Assembly: GCF_023061135.1 (NCBI RefSeq)
Contig: NZ_JAKGAN010000007.1
Location: 115,930-179,929, forward strand
Source: Chromohalobacter sarecensis
GTDB taxonomy: Bacteria > Pseudomonadota > Gammaproteobacteria > Pseudomonadales > Halomonadaceae
DNA: 64,000 nt
Direction: 5' to 3'
Shown in pieces: positions 17,217 to 27,500 of the stretch. The translations under genes and the position numbers were made by a program. A model generated the notes under the pieces. The model did no database searches. It was not told the DNA's origin and saw only the letters and a program-made list of their open reading frames with translations. Position 1 is the stretch's first letter. The number at the start of each line of letters is the position of its first letter.

Positions 17217-18266
17217 ATGATCGCTTTTCTGATCAAGCGACTGATGCATGCCTTCGTGGTCATGTTCGTCATCAGCGTTATCAGTTTCGCCATACAGAGC
17301 AATCTGGGCGATCCCATCCAGCAAATGGTGGGACAGTCCGTGCCGGAGAGCCAGCGGGCCGAACTGCGAGAAGAGCTGGGGCTCAACGACTCCTTCCTCG
17401 TGCAGTACGGACGCTTCGCGGCCAACGCCCTGCAAGGTGATTTCGGTTACTCGTACTTTTTCAACGAGCCGACGACAGAGGTTATTCAGCGCCATTTACC
17501 GGCGACACTGGAACTGGTGATTGCTGCGACACTGATCATCGTGGTGTTCTCGGTGCCCATCGGGGTCTACTGTGCGATACGTCCGCGATCGGCCCTGTCA
17601 CGCTTTTTCATGAGCGTGTCCATCATCGGTATTTCGATCCCCGTCTTCCTGACGGCCATCATGTTGATTCAACTCTTCGCGATCGGCGTCGACTTCTCAC
17701 CGTTTCCGGTGGAGACGGGATGGGGACAGTGGCTCAACGGTGTGCTGTCCACCGAAGGCGGAATGCCGTCATACGGGCGCGGCAACAACTTGACGCATCT
17801 CTTCGGCACCTGGGATAGCAACTTCTTCTCCCTCGATGGCCTGACGTACCTGGTGTTGCCCGCCGTTTCGCTGGCGTCGATCATGCTGCCGCTGTTCATT
17901 CGCCTGATACGTGCCGAAATGCTCGAGGTCCTGCAGTCGGAATACGTCAAGTTCGCCACGGCCAAAGGGATTTCGCTCAAGCGCATCTACTTCGTGCATG
18001 CGCTTAAGAACACCATGTTGCCGGTCATTACCGTCGGCGGCGTTCAACTCGGCACCATGGTGGCCTACACCATCCTGACCGAGACCGTCTTCCAGTGGCC
18101 AGGCATGGGACTCATGTTCCTCGAAGCCATCCAGCGCTCGGATATTCCGCTCATCGTCACCTACCTGATGATTGTCGGCCTGATCTTCGTGGTCACCAAT
18201 ACGTTGGTCGATCTGATCTACGGGCTGGTCAATCCGACCGTGAAACTGACAGGGAAGCCGGCATGA
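17217..18266 (+). CDS. Peptide ABC transporter permease (DppB-type)
   Basis: 349 residues, inner-membrane channel subunit with about six helices. Starts with the DppB/OppB signature (IKRLMHAFVVMFVISVISFA) and carries the ATPase-coupling EAA-type loop around EYVKFATAKGISLKRIYFVHALKN. Slightly longer than DppB owing to an extra periplasmic loop (about residues 160-200). Its stop overlaps the next gene by ATGA, so the two are translationally coupled. Confidence 0.93.
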   Translation: MIAFLIKRLMHAFVVMFVISVISFAIQSNLGDPIQQMVGQSVPESQRAELREELGLNDSFLVQYGRFAANALQGDFGYSYFFNEPTTEVIQRHLPATLELVIAATLIIVVFSVPIGVYCAIRPRSALSRFFMSVSIIGISIPVFLTAIMLIQLFAIGVDFSPFPVETGWGQWLNGVLSTEGGMPSYGRGNNLTHLFGTWDSNFFSLDGLTYLVLPAVSLASIMLPLFIRLIRAEMLEVLQSEYVKFATAKGISLKRIYFVHALKNTMLPVITVGGVQLGTMVAYTILTETVFQWPGMGLMFLEAIQRSDIPLIVTYLMIVGLIFVVTNTLVDLIYGLVNPTVKLTGKPA

Positions 18267-19204
18267 CGACAACGACTGCAATAACGCCTTCCCGCTGGAA
18301 GCGTTTCCGTAATTCTTACCTGGTCTACAGCTTCAAGCGTGACTGGATCGCGCAATTCTGTCTGGCCATTTTCCTGTGCATCCTTTTGGGAGCGGTGTGC
18401 GCGCCCTGGCTCGCGCCGATGAACCCCTACGATCTCACCCAGATCAATATTCTCAACTCCGAGCTTCCTCCCATATGGGTCGACGGGGCTGATGCTCTTT
18501 TCCCCCTGGGCACCGATGCCCAGGGACGTGATCTGCTTTCGACGATTCTCTATGGCGCCCGCGTCTCGCTGATCATCGGCTTCGGGGCGGTGATGCTCCA
18601 GGCGCTGATCGGGGTGACCGTGGGACTAATGGCCGGTTACCGGGGCGGTCGTATCGATGCGTTTCTGATGCGCCTGGCGGACATTCAGCTATCGTTCTCG
18701 ACGCTGATGGTCGCCATTATCGTCGGCGCCTTGATCAAGGCAGTTTTCGGCGGCGCCGTGTATAGCGACTACGCCGTCTGGCTGCTGGTGTTGATCATCG
18801 GGCTTGCCGAATGGCCGCAATACGCCCGTACGGTGCGCGCTTCGGTACTCGCCGAGCGTTCCAAGGAATACGTGGATGCCGCCCGTGTCATGGGGTATCG
18901 CGACCGGCGCATCATGTTCCGCCACATCCTGCCCAACACGCTCTCGCCGATTTTCGTCATCTCGACCGTGCAGATCGCCAATGCCATCATTTCTGAGGCC
19001 GCCCTCTCCTTTCTAGGCCTGGGTATGCCGGAAACCCAGCCTTCTCTGGGCTCATTGATCAAGTCCGGCTTTGATTATCTGCAGTCCGGATCCTGGTGGA
19101 TCACGTTGATCCCCGGCGCGGTCCTCGTGGTGCTGGTACTGGTGGTCAACTTGCTTGGCGACTGGCTGCGCGACGTCATGAATCCTCGGCTCTACAAGGG
19201 GTAA
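18263..19204 (+). CDS. Peptide ABC transporter permease (DppC-type)
   Basis: 313 residues. N-terminal OppC-type segment (WKRFRNSYLVYSFKRDW) and one helix, then a periplasmic part with FPLGTDAQGRDLLSTILYGARVSL, and the membrane domain with the coupling loop EYVDAARVMGYRDRRIMFRHILPN. Start at 18263 overlaps the upstream stop by 4 bp. Forms the heterodimeric pore with the preceding permease. Confidence 0.93.
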   Translation: MTTTTAITPSRWKRFRNSYLVYSFKRDWIAQFCLAIFLCILLGAVCAPWLAPMNPYDLTQINILNSELPPIWVDGADALFPLGTDAQGRDLLSTILYGARVSLIIGFGAVMLQALIGVTVGLMAGYRGGRIDAFLMRLADIQLSFSTLMVAIIVGALIKAVFGGAVYSDYAVWLLVLIIGLAEWPQYARTVRASVLAERSKEYVDAARVMGYRDRRIMFRHILPNTLSPIFVISTVQIANAIISEAALSFLGLGMPETQPSLGSLIKSGFDYLQSGSWWITLIPGAVLVVLVLVVNLLGDWLRDVMNPRLYKG

Positions 19205-19209
19205 CGCAC

Positions 19210-20211
19210 ATGGCTTTACTCGAAGTTTCCAATCTCGATGTGCGCTTCGCCCTGCGCCAAGGCGAGGTGCGCGCCTTGCGCGACGTCAGCTTCACGCTGG
19301 ATCGTGGCGAGCGCCTGGGCATTGTCGGCGAATCCGGCGCGGGCAAATCGGTGGCCGCATTCACGCTACTCAATCTCATCGCCAAGCCGGGATATATCGC
19401 CGGTGGCAGCATTCGCTTCGAGGGTAACGACCTGGCGCGAATGTCGGCACGCGATCTGCGTCGTGTGCGCGGCAACCGGATCTCGATGATCTTTCAGGAT
19501 CCGATGATGACGCTCAATCCCGTGCTTTCCATCGGCGAGCAGATGGTCGAGAGCCTGAAGGCGCATCGACGTATCTCGACACGCGAAGCGCGCGCCATTG
19601 CCCTGCACAAGCTCAAGCAGGTGTATATCCCCTCGCCGGAAACACGTCTGCATCAATATCCTCACGAGCTTTCCGGGGGCATGCGCCAGCGCATCATCAT
19701 TGCGATCGCACTCCTGTTGGACCCGGATATCATCGTCGCCGACGAGCCCACCACGGCGTTGGATGTCACGATTCAAGCCGAGATCATGACCTTGCTGCGC
19801 GAGCTGTGCGAGAAGCACAACGTGGGGCTGGTGTTGATCACCCACGACTTGGGGGTGGTCAGCCAGATGACGCAGCGCACGCTGGTCATGTACGCCGGAC
19901 GCGTCATCGAGCAGGGACCGACGCGTGAAATCATCAACGATGCCCAGCATCCTTACACGCAGGGCTTGCTCAATGCCCTGCCGCAGATGACCACGCCAGG
20001 CAGCCGGCTCAATCAAATTCCCGGCTCGATGCCCGCATTATCCAATACGCCGAGTGGCTGCGCTTTCCATCCGCGTTGCCAATACCGTTACGACGCTTCG
20101 GGACAACCGCGCCGCGATTGCCTCGAAGAGGTCCCCGAGTTCGTTACCTCGGGAAATTGCGACGTCGCATGCCACATGGTGCGTGACATGCTCGCCAAGG
20201 AGGCCTCATGA
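19210..20211 (+). CDS. Peptide ABC transporter ATP-binding protein (DppD-type)
   Basis: 333 residues. Walker A GESGAGKS, Q-loop MIFQDPMMTLNP, signature LSGGMRQR, Walker B DIIVADEPTTALD, switch His in ITHDLG. The C-terminal oligo/dipeptide domain has the cysteine cluster SGCAFHPRCQYR that in some members holds an Fe-S cluster. Start at 19210 is 5 bp after the permease stop. Pairs with the next ATPase. Confidence 0.93.
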   Translation: MALLEVSNLDVRFALRQGEVRALRDVSFTLDRGERLGIVGESGAGKSVAAFTLLNLIAKPGYIAGGSIRFEGNDLARMSARDLRRVRGNRISMIFQDPMMTLNPVLSIGEQMVESLKAHRRISTREARAIALHKLKQVYIPSPETRLHQYPHELSGGMRQRIIIAIALLLDPDIIVADEPTTALDVTIQAEIMTLLRELCEKHNVGLVLITHDLGVVSQMTQRTLVMYAGRVIEQGPTREIINDAQHPYTQGLLNALPQMTTPGSRLNQIPGSMPALSNTPSGCAFHPRCQYRYDASGQPRRDCLEEVPEFVTSGNCDVACHMVRDMLAKEAS

Positions 20212-21272
20212 ACGCCGTTGCCGCCCAGACCTCGCCCGCGACCGCGTCACCGACCCACGCGGAGGCCGAATCCTTGCTGGAGATTCGCGGACTGTACAAA
20301 CATTTCCCGTTGGCCGACGGGTTTCTCGAACAGTTGCACTTCGAAAAAGGTCGCCTGGTGCGGCGCAATGAGCAGGTGCATGCCATCAATGGTGTCGACC
20401 TCAGCGTTCACCGTGGTGAGGCCTTGTGCGTGGTCGGCGAGTCCGGTTGCGGCAAGTCGACCATAGCGCGGCTGGTCATGGGGCTGCTGTCGCCCAGCGC
20501 GGGGGACATTAGTTATGACGGTCAGCGCATCGATAACATGCGTGGCAAGCAGCTACTCCCCTATCGCCAGCGCATGCAGATGATCTTTCAGAACCCGTAT
20601 GCCTCGCTTAATCCGCGCATGACGATTCAACAGACGCTGGAAGAGCCCCTGCGCTTTCATCACCCGAACTGGACGACACCGCAGGTCCAGGACAAAGTGG
20701 CCGACGTGATGGCGTCGGTAGGCATCGATCCGGAATGGGGCAAGCGTTTCGGCCACGAATTTTCCGGTGGTCAGCGCCAGCGGATCGCAATTGCCCGAGC
20801 GCTGGCCGTCGATCCCGAGTTCATCGTCGCTGACGAGCCGATCTCGGCGCTCGATGTGTCGATTCAGGCACAGGTGCTCAACCTGCTGATGGACGCGCAG
20901 GCCGAGCGTCACCTGACGTATCTCTTCATCACCCATGATCTGGCGGTCGTCGAGCATTTCGGCACGCGTGTGGCGGTCATGTATCTGGGCACGGTGTGTG
21001 AGCTGGCCGATACACGCTCGCTATTCGCGAAGCCCAAGCATCCCTATACGCAAGCGTTGCTCTCGGCGATTCCCCGTCTTGAAGACGACCGTCCCGAGCA
21101 CGTGCGTCTTTCCGGCGAGGTGCCTACACCGGTCCATCTTCCTTCGGGCTGCGTCTTTCATGGCCGGTGTCCGCACGCCATGGAGCGCTGTCGCCAGGAA
21201 GTACCCCAGCTCATCGTCACTGACGATGGCAATCAGGTGGCGTGTCATGCGGTCGAGGAAGGCCGTATCTAA
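20208..21272 (+). CDS. Peptide ABC transporter ATP-binding protein (DppF-type)
   Basis: 354 residues. Walker A GESGCGKST, signature FSGGQRQR, Walker B FIVADEPISALD, switch ITHDLAVVEH, C-terminal SGCVFHGRCPHAMERC. Start overlaps the upstream ATPase stop by ATGA. Last gene of the transporter; a perfect 13-bp hairpin separates it from the LysR gene. Confidence 0.93.
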   Translation: MNAVAAQTSPATASPTHAEAESLLEIRGLYKHFPLADGFLEQLHFEKGRLVRRNEQVHAINGVDLSVHRGEALCVVGESGCGKSTIARLVMGLLSPSAGDISYDGQRIDNMRGKQLLPYRQRMQMIFQNPYASLNPRMTIQQTLEEPLRFHHPNWTTPQVQDKVADVMASVGIDPEWGKRFGHEFSGGQRQRIAIARALAVDPEFIVADEPISALDVSIQAQVLNLLMDAQAERHLTYLFITHDLAVVEHFGTRVAVMYLGTVCELADTRSLFAKPKHPYTQALLSAIPRLEDDRPEHVRLSGEVPTPVHLPSGCVFHGRCPHAMERCRQEVPQLIVTDDGNQVACHAVEEGRI

Positions 21273-21336
21273 GCGTATTGTGGAGCAACAAACTTGCGGC
21301 ACCCGTTCACCTGCGCGTGACGGGGCGCTGCCATGC

Positions 21337-21368
21337 GACGCCGCACGCCTCGGCTGGCGTGCGGCGTC
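21337..21368 (+). terminator. Strong hairpin after the transporter operon
   Basis: Perfect 13-bp stem (GACGCCGCACGCC at 21337-21349, GGCGTGCGGCGTC at 21356-21368) with a 6-nt loop. There is no T run, so termination would be weak or factor-assisted. It sits 24 bp before the LysR start and could also limit its translation. Confidence 0.55.
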
Positions 21369-21392
21369 AACGATGATGGATGGCGTCTGATA

Positions 21393-22310
21393 ATGGAAAT
21401 CCGCTGGCTCGAAGACTTCATCGTGCTGGCCAGGGAACGCCATTTTTCCCGGGCCGCCGATGCCCAGAACGTGACCCAACCGACCTTCTCGCGGCGTATC
21501 AAGCTGCTGGAGGAGGAAATGGGGACCACCTTGATCAACCGCCAAACGCTGCCGCTGAGCCTGACGCCCGCCGGCGAGGAGTTTCTAGCGCTTTGCGAGC
21601 AGATTACCGAGCGCGTGCGATTGACGCGCGACCGTCTACAGTCGATTGCCGCTGACGAGGCCAGGCGCATCCTGCTGGCCGCGCCGCAGAGTCTGGTGTC
21701 GAATTTCCTGCCCGGTTGGTTCGATCAGCATGCCCTGACACCGGCGATATCGCCCTACTTGCGCGCCACGAGCTGGCTGATCGGCGATTACCTGCATGGA
21801 CTGGAACGCGGCGAATGCGATTTGGCATTGTTGTACTGGCCGCGCGGACGCATCGCTTTCGATCTTGAAATGAGCGAGCTTGAATACCTGAATCTTGGCG
21901 AAGAACGACTCGTTCCGGTGAGTGCCCCCGATACCGAGGGGCGTCCGCGTTTCACATTGCCGGGAACGCGCCGCCAGCCCCAACCGCTGATCGCTTTTCA
22001 TCCACGCGGTTTGATGGCAGCTGCGCTCGAGTCGCACCTCGGCCGCCAGCCGGATGCCGTCTATCTGAACACGCTCAATGAAAGTGTACAGGCCACCAAT
22101 ATTCGTGAGTTGGTGATAGAAGGTTATGGGCTGGGCTGGCTGCCGCAACGCAGCGTAAACACGCCAATGGCCAATGGCGAATTGGTGCGCGCTGGTGATG
22201 AGCGCTGGGATGTCCCGCTGGATCTGCGTTTGTACGTGCGCAAGGATTCACGTCACCCCGGTGTGCCAAGTTTATGGCAACAACTCGAGGCAACGTACGC
22301 CAAGGCCTGA
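21393..22310 (+). CDS. LysR-family transcriptional regulator, HypT/YjiE-like
   Basis: 305 residues. N-terminal winged helix (MEIRWLEDFIVLARERHFSRAADAQNVTQPTFSRRIKLLE, in segments about residues 1-60), followed by a periplasmic-binding-type effector domain. The TQPTFSRRI helix and the WLEDF start resemble E. coli YjiE/HypT, the hypochlorite-responsive regulator. Immediately downstream of the peptide transporter in the same direction, so it may regulate it. A related regulator lies at 53176-54099 in this window. Start fixed at 21393 (MEIRW). Confidence 0.88.
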   Translation: MEIRWLEDFIVLARERHFSRAADAQNVTQPTFSRRIKLLEEEMGTTLINRQTLPLSLTPAGEEFLALCEQITERVRLTRDRLQSIAADEARRILLAAPQSLVSNFLPGWFDQHALTPAISPYLRATSWLIGDYLHGLERGECDLALLYWPRGRIAFDLEMSELEYLNLGEERLVPVSAPDTEGRPRFTLPGTRRQPQPLIAFHPRGLMAAALESHLGRQPDAVYLNTLNESVQATNIRELVIEGYGLGWLPQRSVNTPMANGELVRAGDERWDVPLDLRLYVRKDSRHPGVPSLWQQLEATYAKA

Positions 22311-22392
22311 GATACTTGCCGAGCAAGCTCAACGTGTTAGGCGCTGTCCGAAAAGCGCCTAAGCTACAGATAGATTCGCCAGAGCCACGCCG

Positions 22393-23421
22393 ATGTCACG
22401 TACGCTGTTTTCCGCCGATTTTTGTGCGCCACGAGGACTGGGTAATCGCCACGTGCAAACCCTGTTGCCCCGCTTTCGCCGTCTGCCCCCGCTGGCGCGC
22501 GAAACGGAAATCATTAACCTACCCGATGGCGATTTCGTCGAGCTGGCCTGGGCCCAGCCGGCTCCCACACGAGCGGACGCACCGGTATTCGTGCTGTTTC
22601 ATGGTTTGGAAGGCTCGTTCGACTCCCCGTATGCACGCGAATTGATGCGCGCGGCGAGTGAGATGGGCTGGCGGGCGGTACTGATGCATTTTCGTGGCTG
22701 TGGACAGGCGCCTAACAGGCTTGCCCGGGTCTATCATTCGGGCGATACGGCAGATGCCTATTGGGTCATCGGGCAGCTGGCGCTGCGTTATCCACGCGCC
22801 ATCAAGGTGGCAGCCGGTGTCTCGTTGGGCGGCAACATGCTTCTCAAGCTAGTCGCCGAGCAAGGCGGCGACGGTCTCGACCTGGCCGGGGCTATCGCCA
22901 TCAGTGCGCCACTCGATCTGGCGGCCAGCGCCGATGCGCTCAATCGTGGCTTTGCCCGTGTCTATCAGCGTCATTTGCTCAGTGCTCTCAAGCGCAAGAT
23001 CACCACCAAGATGGCGGCTGGCCCTCTGCCGATCACGCTCAATGCACGACAGCTCGCGGGCTTGGAGACATTTTGGGCGTACGACAACGCGGTAACGGCG
23101 CCTTTGCACGGCTTTCAATCGGCCAGTGATTATTACCGGCGCGCTTCCGCCGGCCGCCTGCTGGGCGACATAGAACTGCCGACCCTGATCCTGCACGCCG
23201 CAGACGATCCTTTCATGCCCGCCGACCTATTCTCGCGGTTGCCGGCCCCGAGCGATGCCGTGCGCCTGGAAATCGCCCGCCAAGGCGGGCATGTCGGTTT
23301 CGTCGAGTCACGTCAGGGGCGACTGAACTCCTGGTTGGCGCGGCGTGTCGCATGGCAGTTGGAACGCTGGGCCGCGCATTTGACTCCCCACCGCTCGTTG
23401 GCGGCAGGGCCCAACGGGTGA
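22393..23421 (+). CDS. yheT: Alpha/beta hydrolase, YheT family
   Basis: 342 residues, cytosolic. Oxyanion region FHGLEGSFDSPYA, nucleophile elbow AAGVSLGGNML (Ser), acid in HAADDPFMP, and catalytic His in GGHVGFVE. YheT/ABHD1-3-like hydrolases act on esters; the physiological substrate is unknown. Starts MSRTLFSADF. Monocistronic, convergent with msrA. Confidence 0.9.
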   Translation: MSRTLFSADFCAPRGLGNRHVQTLLPRFRRLPPLARETEIINLPDGDFVELAWAQPAPTRADAPVFVLFHGLEGSFDSPYARELMRAASEMGWRAVLMHFRGCGQAPNRLARVYHSGDTADAYWVIGQLALRYPRAIKVAAGVSLGGNMLLKLVAEQGGDGLDLAGAIAISAPLDLAASADALNRGFARVYQRHLLSALKRKITTKMAAGPLPITLNARQLAGLETFWAYDNAVTAPLHGFQSASDYYRRASAGRLLGDIELPTLILHAADDPFMPADLFSRLPAPSDAVRLEIARQGGHVGFVESRQGRLNSWLARRVAWQLERWAAHLTPHRSLAAGPNG

Positions 23422-23453
23422 TGCGCGTTGACTGTTAGAAGAGGTCTGGCGCT

Positions 23454-24089
23454 TTATGTCACCGGGCAGGCCACTCCGGTGCCCTTGAGGCCGCAATATC
23501 CCGCCGGGTTCTTGGCCAGATATTGCTGGTGATACTCTTCCGCATAGTAAAAGGCCTCGAGCGGAGCAACTTCCGTCGTAACGTGGCCACGGTCTTGCTG
23601 GCGCAGGGCCTGGTCGTATTCTTGCCAGCTCTTGTCGACCAGTGGGCGCTGTAGCTCATCCGTGGTGTAGATGACGCTCCGGTACTGGCTGCCGATGTCA
23701 TTGCCTTGGCGCATGCCCTGCGTCGGATCATGCGCTTCCCAGAAAGCACGCAACAATTCCGGCAGGCCGATTTCAGTGGGGTCGAACACCACGTAGACCA
23801 CCTCGGCATGGCCGGTGTGTCCGCTGCAGGTTTCCTCGTAGGTCGGATTGGGCGTATAACCACCGGCGTAGCCTGCCGCCGTCACATAGACGCCCGGCAT
23901 CTCCCAGAACAGACGTTCGGCACCCCAGAAACAACCAAGTCCCAGCACGATTTCTTCATGCCCCTCGGGAAACGGCGACAACATCGAACGGCCGTTGACA
24001 TAATGAGTGCCGCTGATACGTATGGGTGTATCACGCCCCTCGAGTGCCGTTTCTGGCGTGGGAAGCTCGAGCGATTCTTGTGGCCACAT
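23454..24089 (-). CDS. msrA: Peptide methionine sulfoxide reductase MsrA
   Basis: Repairs methionine-S-sulfoxide in proteins. 211 residues, close to E. coli MsrA (212). Catalytic cysteine in [13 protein letters not shown] (Cys53), [14 protein letters not shown], and the resolving C-terminal region [14 protein letters not shown]. The start at 24089 ([12 protein letters not shown]) matches the family N-terminus; the frame extends another 47 codons across ychJ but without family similarity. Divergent from ychJ, with starts only 14 bp apart. Confidence 0.96.
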   Translation of the reverse strand: MWPQESLELPTPETALEGRDTPIRISGTHYVNGRSMLSPFPEGHEEIVLGLGCFWGAERLFWEMPGVYVTAAGYAGGYTPNPTYEETCSGHTGHAEVVYVVFDPTEIGLPELLRAFWEAHDPTQGMRQGNDIGSQYRSVIYTTDELQRPLVDKSWQEYDQALRQQDRGHVTTEVAPLEAFYYAEEYHQQYLAKNPAGYCGLKGTGVACPVT

Positions 24090-24103
24090 AAGGAAAATCT
24101 CGC

Positions 24104-24583
24104 ATGACGATGAGTAAAAAAGCGTCCGATACCTGCCCCTGTGGGCAGTCACGGCGCTTCGATGAATGCTGCGCGCCAATCCATGAGGATCCGCGCCGCG
24201 CGAGGACACCTGAGGCGCTGATGCGAGCACGCTATAGCGCCTTCGCGCGCGATGCGTACGACGCGTTGATCGCTACCTGGGATCCCGCCACATGCCCCAC
24301 TCGCGGCTCACTGGCCACGAACACAGCACGCTGGCTGAAGCTGATCGTCCATGACAGCACCCAACAAGGCGAGAAAGGCACGGTGACGTTCAGTGCCGAT
24401 TTCATCGACGCCGATGGCTTTCAGCGTCTTACCGAAACCAGTCGCTTTCGGTTCGTCACTCATGCCGACCAGTGGTTCTATATCGACGGCGACGCCCAGT
24501 GGCGTCGCCTCGACATCGGTCGTAATGCCGCGTGTCCCTGCGGCAGTGGCCTCAAGGCGAAGCGCTGCTGCGCCCGAGGTTAA
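24104..24583 (+). CDS. ychJ: YchJ-family SEC-C zinc-motif protein
   Basis: 159 residues, UPF0225. Two SEC-C zinc-binding motifs, one near each end: [17 protein letters not shown] and [13 protein letters not shown]. Between them is an NTF2-like domain ([22 protein letters not shown]). Function unknown. Shares a very short divergent promoter region with msrA, and its last 32 bp overlap the 3' end of tamB on the other strand. Confidence 0.9.
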   Translation: MTMSKKASDTCPCGQSRRFDECCAPIHEDPRRARTPEALMRARYSAFARDAYDALIATWDPATCPTRGSLATNTARWLKLIVHDSTQQGEKGTVTFSADFIDADGFQRLTETSRFRFVTHADQWFYIDGDAQWRRLDIGRNAACPCGSGLKAKRCCARG

Positions 24584-27500
24584 AGGTATAAATCAAGTCG
24601 AGAGCTTGAGCCGCGCCGGATACCGCTTCCAGATACAGGTTTTGGATCAGTCGATAACGCAGTGTCAGCTCGGCGATGGGGGAGAAAATGCCAACGCCGT
24701 AGCCAACTTTCAAGTCATCGAAGACATAACCACTGACGACAACCTGACTATCCTCGCCCGAGCCCGAGGTGTCGAGGCTTAAATCGTCGACACCGAATGC
24801 CTGGCCAAGCTGGCCCACGGCACGCCCGCTCTGCGACAGCGAGAGTCCAATCAGCGCCGAGGTCAGTGCCCCATCGCCACCACCGTCGCCCGGTGCGCGG
24901 CCTCTGAGCAGATAGGAAAGGGCCCGACTTTCCGACATCGCGGGTTCCGAGAAGATGCTCAACTGTGGATTTTCCGCACGGCCCGTGACGCGTAGACCTG
25001 CGGTGACGTCGTCCTCGATGGTGTCGGGATTGCGAATCGCCTCGAACTGCAGACGCGGCTGTGACGCCGGCCCGCTGAACAGAATCTGCCCCTGGCGAAT
25101 GATTAGGTCCTGTCCGAACGCGGTATAACTGCCATCGACCAGGTTGACATTGCCAAATAACTGCACAGGGCCGCTACCCTGGCGTACTTCGAGCTGGCCT
25201 TCCAACTGCGACTCGAGGCCATAGGCTTCCAGGCTCATGTCCGGGCCGAGATGCAGCATGACGCTGATATCCAGTGCCATGCCGGCGTCGGAGAGTGCTT
25301 GTGCCGTGGCTTCGCCCTGTTCGCCCGACGCCTCGGCTTCTTGCTGGGCCGCATCCTCCTCACGCGTGATGATGACCTCGTCGCTGCTGGGTGCGACGGC
25401 GGAGGGCGGGATCTTGCCCACCTCCAGGCGCGCCCAGGGGACATCAACATCGCCACGTACACGCAAGCGGTCCGGATTGGCGTCGACGCGCAGGTCCGGG
25501 GCGACGCGCAAACGCCCGAAGTCCGGCAAGCTGACCTCTAACGGATCTTCCTGGCCCTCGATACCCAGACGTGCCTGCCAGGCTGCGGGATCCTGCCAGT
25601 CGGCTTCGCCATCCAGGTTGAGCTGCCCTTTCTCTCCGGCCACAAACCCTTCGATATCGGCGCGTTGTCCGGCGAAGTCGATACCCAGCCGCGCATCGCG
25701 TATCGCGACGGGAATGGCCGCGCCACGTGCTTTTACGCCTTCGGCGGTCAGCTCACCATTGAGGTCGGGCTGACGCAACGTCCCGGCGAAGGTGACATCG
25801 CCGGCGAGTGACCCTTCGAGGTTGGATAAACCCTCGACGAGCGCACGATACGGCGCGAAGGCGACGTCATCGACCTGCAGGCGCCCTTCCAGGGCGGCTT
25901 CGCCCAACGGATCGTCGATGCCCAACGACAACGCCAGTTGCCCGGTGTCGCCTTGATCGAGTGTCAGACGTGTATCGGCGCGAGATGGCGTGGCATCGAA
26001 CGTCGCCGCGAGGCGGCTGTCCGGCAGTTCCCACGGGTTGCCACGAGCATCTTCGCCGGTGACATCCAGTTGGCTATCGATCTGCCCTTCGGCATGCCAC
26101 TGCTGGCCTGCCTGTTGCCAGCTTAGATTGGCCTCGCCCTGGGTCTCGCCATCCACGTGCCAGCCCGAGGGCAGTTTATCGGCAAGCAGGTCCATGGGAA
26201 CGTCGCGCAAGGCCAGTGACGCGTCGCCGGCATCGGCGGAGAGTCGCGCCTGGTCGACGAGACAGGCTGCGCCTCCCTGTTGGCGCACAAGACAGAACGG
26301 CGAGAGTGTCACGCGTTGGGCGGCGACATCGGCATCAAAGTCCAGGGCGTCATCGAGCGCGATATCGCCGTACTCGGTCGCCAGTTCGAGCGGGGCCAGC
26401 GACCCGCGATAGCGCTGAGTGTCGGCGTCGTACTGGCCGTCAAGCGTGAGACTCGCTTGTGAAAGCGGTAGGCCGCTTCCCAGTTGAGCATCGAGCTCTA
26501 GCGTGTGCTGAGATAAACGCCCAGCCAGCGCGAGGCTCAGGGCGTCGACATGTTGGCCGCCGGCCTCGAGTCCTTCGATAGACACGTCGGCCTTCACACG
26601 CGGGTCGTCGATTCCTTCGCTATGCGCCTTCAGCGACAGGGATTCGAGTTGTTGCGTCTGGTAGCGTAGCGCCTCACCGGTCATGTCGAGGTCGAGACGC
26701 GGCGACTCGAGGGAGCCCTGAGCGTCGAGGTCGCCCTGCAAGGCGCCACCGAGCCCGGGCCAAAGCGTGGCCAGCTGCGGTGCCTCGATGCGGCTGCGCA
26801 GGTTCAGACGTTGCCCGATGTTGCCTTCGGCGGTGATGCGGTTATCGCCCTGACGCAGGTCGAGCTGGTCGATCGCCCATTGCATCTGGCTATTGCCGCT
26901 GAACTTGGCGTTCAAGCGCAGGGCTCTGTCTTGCAAGGTGCCATCGATGGCCAACTGCGGTATGCGTAGCCGCCAGCCCTGAGGCTGCATGTCGAAGCCG
27001 ACGCGCGCCTCGCCGTTGAGCGTCCCGTCGACGGCCTCGGTGAAGGCGCCTACGGGCAGCTTGTCGAGCTGAAGCTCGCTTTCCACTGAGAGTGCCGAGG
27101 CCCAGTCCACCTGACCGCGGCCGGTCAGGGTTCCGCCTTCGGCCTCGAGTGTGAGCGGTGCCCAGGCGAAGTGAGACGTATCGCCACGGCCCTCGAGCGT
27201 CAATCGACTCTTGGGGAGACCATCACCACGTGCCGCCAAATCGAGTGCGACCCGATAATCTTCCAGGGAGCCATCGGCGTCGAGATGCAGCGTGTCGAGC
27301 CGATAAGCCGCCTTGCCAGCGCCCACGCGCTGTGACGCCGACAGCGCGGCGGTGTCCAGACGGCTCTGCGCAGCGAGCTCAGGCGCGGTGAGCGCGCCCG
27401 CCAGCGGCCAGGTGATATCGTTGGCCTCAAGCGACAGATCGAATGGCAAGGTCGGTGCCAGCGCATCGACCTGTCCCTTCAGCGTGGCCGTGACGGGACC

